This document shows, piece after piece, positions 1 to 4,240 of a stretch of 8,527 bases of DNA. Numbering within the stretch: the first letter of the stretch is position 1; the number at the start of each line of letters is the position of its first letter. The stretch comes from RGIG3009 sp045603285. Its GTDB lineage: Bacteria; Bacillota; Clostridia; Oscillospirales; Acutalibacteraceae. A program made the position numbers and the translations under genes. The notes beneath the pieces are model-generated. The model was not told the DNA's origin. It searched no databases and saw only the letters and a list, made by a program, of their open reading frames with translations. The stretch is from assembly GCA_045603285.1 (NCBI GenBank), contig JAZULW010000083.1, positions 1 to 8,527 of the forward strand. The letters run 5' to 3'.

Positions 1-405
1 CATGGCTACGATCCGACTTATCCTTCGCCGTATCGGGTGTGCGCGATGTATCTCGAGTTTCACGAGCGACAAACGCTGTACGACCGCATTGGCCGCCGCG
101 CCGCTGCTATGGTGGAGGCAGGTGTGTTGGAGGAGGCGCGGCAGCTTCGGGAACACAGCGGTGCCGAAACGGTGGCGCAAGCCATCGGGTACAAAGAATG
201 GTATCCCTATTTTGATGGGCATTGCTCGTTTGAACAAGCGCTCGAAGAACTGTGCCGCGCTACGCGCCACTATGCCAAACGGCAGTTATCGTGGTTCCGT
301 AATCGCGGCGGTTTTGTGCCGTTGTATGTGGACGGTGATACGCCGATAGTTGATCTTGCGACCGCGCAAGTAAAACAATTTTTAGAAAAGGAGGCTCACG
401 TATGA
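1..405 (+). CDS. miaA: tRNA dimethylallyltransferase MiaA, C-terminal part (5' end outside window)
   Basis: MiaA transfers a dimethylallyl group from DMAPP to N6 of A37 in tRNAs that read UNN codons; the product is i6A37, which stabilises codon-anticodon pairing. The frame is open from base 1, giving 134 residues before the TGA at 403-405. Family-typical C-terminal segments are visible: LYDRIGRR followed by MVEAGVLEEA, then the AQAIGYKE block (bases 178-201) and TRHYAKRQLSWFR (bases 262-300), which carries the conserved YAKRQ tRNA-contact motif. Full-length MiaA is about 300 residues, so the N-terminal P-loop and DMAPP-binding part lies upstream of the window. A Met at base 37 is internal to the conserved domain and is not the start. 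The stop overlaps the start of the next gene as ATGA. Identification is firm; only the true start is unseen. Confidence 0.95.
   Translation, partial: HGYDPTYPSPYRVCAMYLEFHERQTLYDRIGRRAAAMVEAGVLEEARQLREHSGAETVAQAIGYKEWYPYFDGHCSFEQALEELCRATRHYAKRQLSWFRNRGGFVPLYVDGDTPIVDLATAQVKQFLEKEAHV
387..394 (+). promoter_or_regulatory. Ribosome binding site for the HlyD-like gene
   Basis: AAAGGAGG lies within the last codons of miaA, 7 nt ahead of the ATG at 402. It is a near-perfect match to the anti-Shine-Dalgarno sequence and fixes the start of the downstream gene despite the 4-nt overlap with miaA. Confidence 0.85.
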
Positions 406-1622
406 ACAACGTACTCAAACGCGTGCTGTTGTTTGCCGCGGCTTTGTTTTTGCTGGCGTATGTGGGCTTTCACGTGTATAATGGTTTTGCCAAAGATATC
501 GTTACCGCCACGGTGGAACGCGCTACCGCCTACCAAACGGTGGACACCACGGGGCTTGTGTTCCGCAACGAAACCGTGATCGAAACGGGGGCACAAGGGT
601 ATTTCTTCTACACGGTGGCAGACGGCAACCGCGTGGCGAAGAACGGGACCATTGCCGATGTGTATCCCACCATGCAAGATGCCTTGTGCCAACAAGAACT
701 CAACACGCTGAATGCAGAGATTGATACGTTGGTGTCCATCAACGCGCAGGGTACGACCAACCGCGCCAATCTGTCCAGTATTAACCAACAGATAAACGAA
801 ACGTGGCTTAACACCTCCAAAGCGGCTGCGCTTGGTTCGTTTTCCCGGATGAAAGATTATGGCAGCAAACTGCAAGCCTTACTCAACAAAAAACAACTCA
901 CGGTGGGGAAAGAAGCCAATTTTGAGGCACGCATCAACCAACTGAAAGCCAAACGCGATGAACTTTCCGATTCGTTTGCGAAAGCAACGGATACGGTTCT
1001 TTCACCCGTTGCGGGCTATTTCATCAGTAGTGTTGACGGGTTTGAGCAACTACTCACCACCAAGCAGATCACCAATTTGTCGGTAGACGAATTGCAGCAG
1101 TATCTCAGCACCGATCCTACCCCCAAGGGCGAGAATATCGGCAAGGTGGTGGGCGACTACGAATGGTATTTAACGTGCGTGGTACCGCTGGCGGATACCA
1201 CTTTCATCAAAAAAGGGCTTACCGTAACGGTGTGTTTGCCGTTTGTGACGGACGCCACCATCCCTGCTACGGTGGAAGCAGTCAACAAAGGCAAAGGCGA
1301 TATGGCGGCGGTGGTGTTGCGGTGCACCCATATGTCCAGCGCGTTGTCGTCCATTCGCAAAGAACAGGTCGAACTGCGCATTACCGCATACGACGGATTG
1401 TATATCCCCGACAGTGCCGTCCATTTTGACGGAAATCAGAACGCGGGCGTGTTTGTCCAAAAAGGCAACGTGTTGTCTTTCCGTCGCATCCACGTACTGT
1501 ATCACGATGAAGAGGAACGCTTTTCCGTCAGTAAAATTACCGATGACGCGTCCTACGTGCAGTTGTACGATAAAATCGTTACCGAAGGAGAGGATCTGTA
1601 TGACGGAAAACTGGTCCGTTGA
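402..1622 (+). CDS. HlyD/RND-adaptor-like single-pass membrane protein, function unknown
   Basis: The protein has 406 residues. Residues 6-21 form a hydrophobic segment after a short N-terminus with one Lys and one Arg, so it is probably a signal anchor with the rest outside the cell. Residues 66-88 (GYFFYTVADGNRVAKNG...) and 201-207 (SPVAGYF) resemble the two halves of a lipoyl/barrel-sandwich domain as found in membrane fusion proteins. Between them, about residues 91-197, is a polar, helix-prone stretch consistent with a helical hairpin. The C-terminal part is predicted beta-rich and contains GLYIPDSAVHF (332-342), which resembles the adaptor motif before the membrane-proximal domain. Similar proteins are known next to ylmE-sepF in Clostridia, but I know of no established role. 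No ABC or RND transporter gene lies beside it here. It overlaps miaA by 4 nt and ylmE by 23 nt, so it is probably co-translated with them. Fold assignment is moderately sure; function is not assigned. Confidence 0.8.
   Translation: MNNVLKRVLLFAAALFLLAYVGFHVYNGFAKDIVTATVERATAYQTVDTTGLVFRNETVIETGAQGYFFYTVADGNRVAKNGTIADVYPTMQDALCQQELNTLNAEIDTLVSINAQGTTNRANLSSINQQINETWLNTSKAAALGSFSRMKDYGSKLQALLNKKQLTVGKEANFEARINQLKAKRDELSDSFAKATDTVLSPVAGYFISSVDGFEQLLTTKQITNLSVDELQQYLSTDPTPKGENIGKVVGDYEWYLTCVVPLADTTFIKKGLTVTVCLPFVTDATIPATVEAVNKGKGDMAAVVLRCTHMSSALSSIRKEQVELRITAYDGLYIPDSAVHFDGNQNAGVFVQKGNVLSFRRIHVLYHDEEERFSVSKITDDASYVQLYDKIVTEGEDLYDGKLVR
1585..1590 (+). promoter_or_regulatory. Ribosome binding site that sets the ylmE start
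   Basis: AAGGAG lies 9 nt ahead of the ATG at 1600, inside the 3' end of the HlyD-like gene. The open frame continues upstream to 1414, but the sequence before 1600 has no family similarity and is just the shadow of the overlapping gene, so this site selects ATG 1600. Confidence 0.8.
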
Positions 1623-2322
1623 TGCCGCGCGTGTACGCGACAACCTGTTGCGTATAGAAGAGGAGATTCAAAACGCGTGTGTTGCCGCCGGCCGCCGTCG
1701 GGAGGAGGTTACGCTGATGGCGGTTACCAAAACGGTGGCACCCGATCTCATCAACGTGGCATTGGACAACGGCATTCGTTGCATCGGCGAAAACCGTGTG
1801 CAGGAATATCTCGGCAAGCGGGATGCGTTACACTTGGAGGGGGTAACGCGGTGCCTGATCGGGCATTTGCAAACCAACAAAGTGCGCCACATTGTCGGCG
1901 AGGTAGACCGCATTGAATCGGTAGACAGCGTGCACTTAGCTCAAGCCATTTCGGATACGTCGCTCAAGCGGATCGGAAAACCCACCGACGTACTCGTGGA
2001 AATCAACATCGGCAATGAAGATTCCAAATCGGGTATTGCCGCTGAAACGCTTGAGGAGTTTTTGGACGAAATTTCGTCTTTACAGGGCATTCGGGTGCGC
2101 GGTTTGATGGCAATTCCCCCGATTTTACACAAAGAAAGTGAAAAAAGAGCAATTTTTTCGCAAATGCACAAACTGTTTATTGACATTGGCGGCAAAATTG
2201 TAGATAATATAAGTATGGATATACTGTCGATGGGTATGTCCTCGGATTATGTAGAGGCCGTGCTGGAAGGCTCCACGCAGGTGCGTGTCGGTTCGGCTAT
2301 TTTCGGCGAAAGACATTCCTAA
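1600..2322 (+). CDS. ylmE: YggS/YlmE family pyridoxal-phosphate-binding protein
   Basis: From the ATG at 1600 the product has 240 residues, the normal size for this family. These proteins have an alanine-racemase-like TIM barrel that binds PLP without a known catalytic reaction and help maintain vitamin B6 and amino-acid homeostasis in the cytoplasm. Visible family blocks are LMAVTKT with the PLP-binding lysine at residue 44, IGENRVQEYLGK, LIGHLQTNKVRHI, VEINIGNEDSKSGI, VRGLMAIPP, and the phosphate-binding C-terminal stretch LSMGMSSDYVEAV...VRVGSAIFGER. Placement directly before sepF matches the ylm cluster of Firmicutes. The start overlaps the HlyD-like gene by 23 nt. The last third (bases 2121-2220) is markedly AT-rich and contains a likely promoter for the downstream genes. 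Identification is firm; the exact biological role of YlmE is not settled. Confidence 0.95.
   Translation: MTENWSVDAARVRDNLLRIEEEIQNACVAAGRRREEVTLMAVTKTVAPDLINVALDNGIRCIGENRVQEYLGKRDALHLEGVTRCLIGHLQTNKVRHIVGEVDRIESVDSVHLAQAISDTSLKRIGKPTDVLVEINIGNEDSKSGIAAETLEEFLDEISSLQGIRVRGLMAIPPILHKESEKRAIFSQMHKLFIDIGGKIVDNISMDILSMGMSSDYVEAVLEGSTQVRVGSAIFGERHS
2140..2159 (+). repeat. A-tract/T-tract inverted repeat upstream of the internal promoter
   Basis: GAAAAAA (2140-2146) and TTTTTTC (2153-2159) are perfect 7-bp inverted copies around a 6-nt centre. The pair lies about 20 nt ahead of the TTGACA box, inside ylmE coding sequence. It may bend the DNA or help polymerase binding. As an RNA hairpin it would be weak because nearly all pairs are A-U, so I do not call it a terminator. 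Confidence 0.35.
2180..2208 (+). promoter_or_regulatory. Probable sigma-A promoter for sepF-ylmH-divIVA, inside ylmE
   Basis: A perfect -35 box TTGACA (2180-2185) is followed by a 17-nt spacer and GATAAT (2203-2208), which matches 5 of 6 positions of the -10 consensus. The predicted transcription start is near 2215, leaving about 135 nt of leader before the sepF ATG at 2350. By hand count 70 of 100 bases in 2121-2220 are A or T, against 46 of 100 in 2221-2320, so the box pair sits in a distinct AT-rich island. The consensus match and spacing are seen directly; activity is inferred. Confidence 0.7.
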
Positions 2323-2335
2323 TTTTCATTATAGT

Positions 2336-2341
2336 AGGAGG
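2336..2341 (+). promoter_or_regulatory. Ribosome binding site of sepF
   Basis: AGGAGG, a full consensus site, lies 8 nt ahead of ATG 2350. It sits in the 27-nt gap between ylmE and sepF, one of the few non-coding gaps in this block, and predicts strong independent initiation of sepF. Confidence 0.85.
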
Positions 2342-2349
2342 AACAACTT

Positions 2350-2784
2350 ATGGGACTCATTGAAAAATTGCAAGGGCTTATCGGCGATCCGGACGATTTG
2401 ATGGATGCGGCGGATGAAACCGCCACGGATTTCGTGTCTCGCACACCCGAACGCAGTGTGGATACCGACAACAAACGCAACAACAAAGTCGTCAACATTC
2501 ACGCAACGGCACAGTTGCAAGTGGTGCTCGTAAAACCCGAGCGTTTTGACGATGCGACCGCCGTGGCAGACCATCTCAATGCCAAACGCACCGTCGTGCT
2601 CAATTTGGAATCCTGCAACAAAGACGTGGCGCGCCGCGTGCTCGATTTCCTCAGCGGTGTGGCGTATGCCAACGAAGGTCAAATCAAAAAAGTAGCCAAT
2701 TGCACCTATATCATCACGCCCTACAACGTAGGCTTTATGGGCGATCTGCTCGACGAACTCGAGAACAATGGCCTCTATTTCTAA
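2350..2784 (+). CDS. sepF: Cell division protein SepF
   Basis: SepF binds FtsZ filaments and tethers them to the membrane at the division site, forming ring- or arc-like polymers. The 144-residue product has the expected build. An N-terminal MGLIEKLQGLIG segment matches the amphipathic membrane-binding helix. A polar, low-complexity linker follows (about residues 13-47). The compact core (about 48-140) contains VVLVKPERFDDATAVADHL, TVVLNLE around residues 81-87, and RRVLDFLSGVAYANEG (95-110), the characteristic SepF core with its conserved FLSG-type dimer/polymer surface. Length is close to that of known SepF proteins (about 150). It follows ylmE by 27 nt and overlaps ylmH by 17 nt. A likely promoter inside ylmE would let it be expressed apart from the upstream genes. 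The identification is firm. Confidence 0.96.
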   Translation: MGLIEKLQGLIGDPDDLMDAADETATDFVSRTPERSVDTDNKRNNKVVNIHATAQLQVVLVKPERFDDATAVADHLNAKRTVVLNLESCNKDVARRVLDFLSGVAYANEGQIKKVANCTYIITPYNVGFMGDLLDELENNGLYF

Positions 2785-3535
2785 CACATCTGAAGAGGAC
2801 GCGCGCCTGCGCGCCCGCATAGCGGATGCGTGTAATCTGTGTGAACGGCGCTCGTGTCCCCGTTTTGTCGGTTTTCTTGACGAACACTGTCAGGCGGTGG
2901 CGCGAGCCGTCTTGCGTGAAACGGGGCAATTTCAAACCGTTTTTTTCGGTGGTTATCCCGATGCCGAGCGCGTGATGCTTGGTGTGTTTCCCGATTTTTT
3001 GCAAGCCGATACAGAACAGTTTCCCATTACGGCTATGCAGTTTCGCTACCGTCCCGAAGCGTCGCTCACACATCGTGATTTTCTCGGTACGTTGCTGGCA
3101 AACGGTATAAAACGCGAAGTTATCGGCGATATTGTGTGTGAGCAAGGTTCTGCCGTGGTGTTTGTGGAAAGGCAAGTCGCTCCCTTTTTGGCGGATAACA
3201 TCCAAAAAGTGGGGGGAGAAGGCGTTTCGGTTGTGTACCCGTACACCTCGCCCGTTTTGGTTAAACGCGAATTCCGCGAACTCACCGATACGGTAGCATC
3301 GCCGCGCTTGGACAGCGTGGTCAAAGCCGCGGCGCTGATCTCACGCGAGGAAGCCGCCCGCCGTATTGAGGCAGGGCTTGTTTCCCTCAATCATATGCCG
3401 TGTTTGTCGGTTTCCGCTGCGGTGCGAGAAGGAGATGTCCTTTCTGTTCGCGGGCACGGCCGCTTTGCGGTGGATGCTGTGGGGCCGCAAACCAAAAAAG
3501 GACGCTACGTTCTCAAATTACGACAATATTTGTAA
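2768..3535 (+). CDS. ylmH: YlmH family S4-domain RNA-binding protein
   Basis: The 255-residue product matches YlmH. It has an N-terminal domain with the FLDEHCQ and VFFGGYPDAERVML segments, a middle domain containing HRDFLGTLLANGIKREVIGDI (about 102-122), and a C-terminal S4 RNA-binding domain (about 178-238) with RLDSVVKAAALISREEA and VREGDVLSVRGHGRF. In Bacillus subtilis, YlmH binds 50S subunits with peptidyl-tRNA and takes part in ribosome-associated quality control, overlapping with RqcP; that role is family knowledge, not visible here. The start at 2768 lies inside sepF, with a 17-nt overlap and no good Shine-Dalgarno sequence, so it probably depends on ribosomes finishing sepF. An odd feature is four cysteines in the N-terminal part (residues 22, 25, 30 and 41). 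Neighbours sepF and divIVA give the usual ylm order, but ylmG is missing between sepF and ylmH. Confidence 0.93.
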   Translation: MASISNTSEEDARLRARIADACNLCERRSCPRFVGFLDEHCQAVARAVLRETGQFQTVFFGGYPDAERVMLGVFPDFLQADTEQFPITAMQFRYRPEASLTHRDFLGTLLANGIKREVIGDIVCEQGSAVVFVERQVAPFLADNIQKVGGEGVSVVYPYTSPVLVKREFRELTDTVASPRLDSVVKAAALISREEAARRIEAGLVSLNHMPCLSVSAAVREGDVLSVRGHGRFAVDAVGPQTKKGRYVLKLRQYL

Positions 3536-3543
3536 AGGAAGGG
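3535..3543 (+). promoter_or_regulatory. Ribosome binding site of divIVA
   Basis: AAGGAAGGG follows the ylmH stop codon directly. Its purine core lies 7-11 nt from GTG 3551 and 10-14 nt from ATG 3554, so it does not decide between the two adjacent starts. The protein differs by one residue only. Confidence 0.6.
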
Positions 3544-3553
3544 ATGTTCTGTG

Positions 3554-4201
3554 ATGACATTGGATGACATTCGCAACGTGGAATTTAACCGCGGTCGCGG
3601 TTACCGTGCCGACGAGGTGGACGATTTTATTGACGACTGTGTGGAAGCGATGGAAGCCCTCGTACGCGAAAACGACGAACTCAAACAAAAAATGCAAGTG
3701 TTGGCGGAAAAAGTCAACGAGTATCGCACCGATGAAGATAACATTCGCGGCGCGCTTCTCAATGCACAACGCACCGGCGAGACCATTCTGCGCGAAGCCA
3801 ATGCCAAAGCAGAACAGATCCTAAACGAGGCGGAAGCCAAGGCGCAAAACATCCGCGAAGATGCCAAAGGTGCTATTGCACAGGAAAACGACGAGCTCGC
3901 ACGTATGCAACGCGAAGTGTCGGCGTTCAGAACGCGTATGCTTTCGCTTTACAAAGAGCATTTGGCACTTATCAGTGCCCTCCCCGAAGTAAAGGAAGAG
4001 GTTGCACCGCAAGCGGTTCAAGACGAAAACGTGGTCGGTATCCCCGAAGAACCCGAGCACACGGCCGAAACCGAAGAAACGGAAATGAAACCCATTTCCC
4101 GTTTTGAGGGCCTCAAATTTGGTGCGGACTATGACATTAGTGCCGACAATGAAGAAGACGAAGAAGACCGTTCGCACAATCCGTTCCGCAAAAAGAAGTA
4201 A
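3554..4201 (+). CDS. divIVA: DivIVA family coiled-coil polar/septal scaffold protein
   Basis: DivIVA assembles at curved membrane at septa and poles and recruits division or growth factors. From ATG 3554 the protein has 215 residues; an adjacent GTG at 3551 would add one. The N-terminal membrane-binding domain is clear: LDDIRNVEF, RGYRADEVDDFIDDCV (residues 15-30), then a coiled coil. Residues about 76-112 are Ala/Glu/Lys-rich with a repeating EANAKAEQ/NEAEAKAQ pattern, and the FRTRML segment (125-130) matches the end of the second coil in the family. After residue 143 comes an acidic, probably disordered tail with a short conserved-looking patch ISRFEGLKFGADYDI (181-195) and a basic end, NPFRKKK. 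Compared with B. subtilis DivIVA (164 residues) the tail is longer, and the membrane-tip loop is one residue shorter and lacks the Phe. It lies 18 nt after ylmH and 39 nt before ileS. Confidence 0.94.
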   Translation: MTLDDIRNVEFNRGRGYRADEVDDFIDDCVEAMEALVRENDELKQKMQVLAEKVNEYRTDEDNIRGALLNAQRTGETILREANAKAEQILNEAEAKAQNIREDAKGAIAQENDELARMQREVSAFRTRMLSLYKEHLALISALPEVKEEVAPQAVQDENVVGIPEEPEHTAETEETEMKPISRFEGLKFGADYDISADNEEDEEDRSHNPFRKKK

Positions 4202-4225
4202 TCACCCGTCCGTTTTTCGGATGCC

Positions 4226-4231
4226 AAGGAG
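4226..4231 (+). promoter_or_regulatory. Ribosome binding site of ileS
   Basis: AAGGAG lies 9 nt ahead of ATG 4241. The divIVA-ileS gap is only 39 nt and contains nothing but a tiny TCCG/CGGA inverted repeat (4209-4221) and this site. There is no room for a T-box leader. Confidence 0.8.
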
Positions 4232-4240
4232 AAAATAACT

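Noticed and set aside
2..349. Open frame in frame 2 at the window start
   Set aside because: Shadow of miaA; the frame 1 translation carries the conserved MiaA motifs.
1414..1599. Upstream extension of the ylmE reading frame
   Set aside because: It overlaps the HlyD-like gene in another frame, shows no family similarity, and a good ribosome binding site sits before ATG 1600.
2140..2159. A-tract/T-tract inverted repeat as an intrinsic terminator in ylmE
   Set aside because: The stem is almost all A-U and lies inside an intact coding sequence; a DNA-level role near the promoter is more plausible.
4209..4221. TCCG-TTTTT-CGGA as a terminator between divIVA and ileS
   Set aside because: Only a 4-bp stem, with the T run in the loop rather than after the stem.
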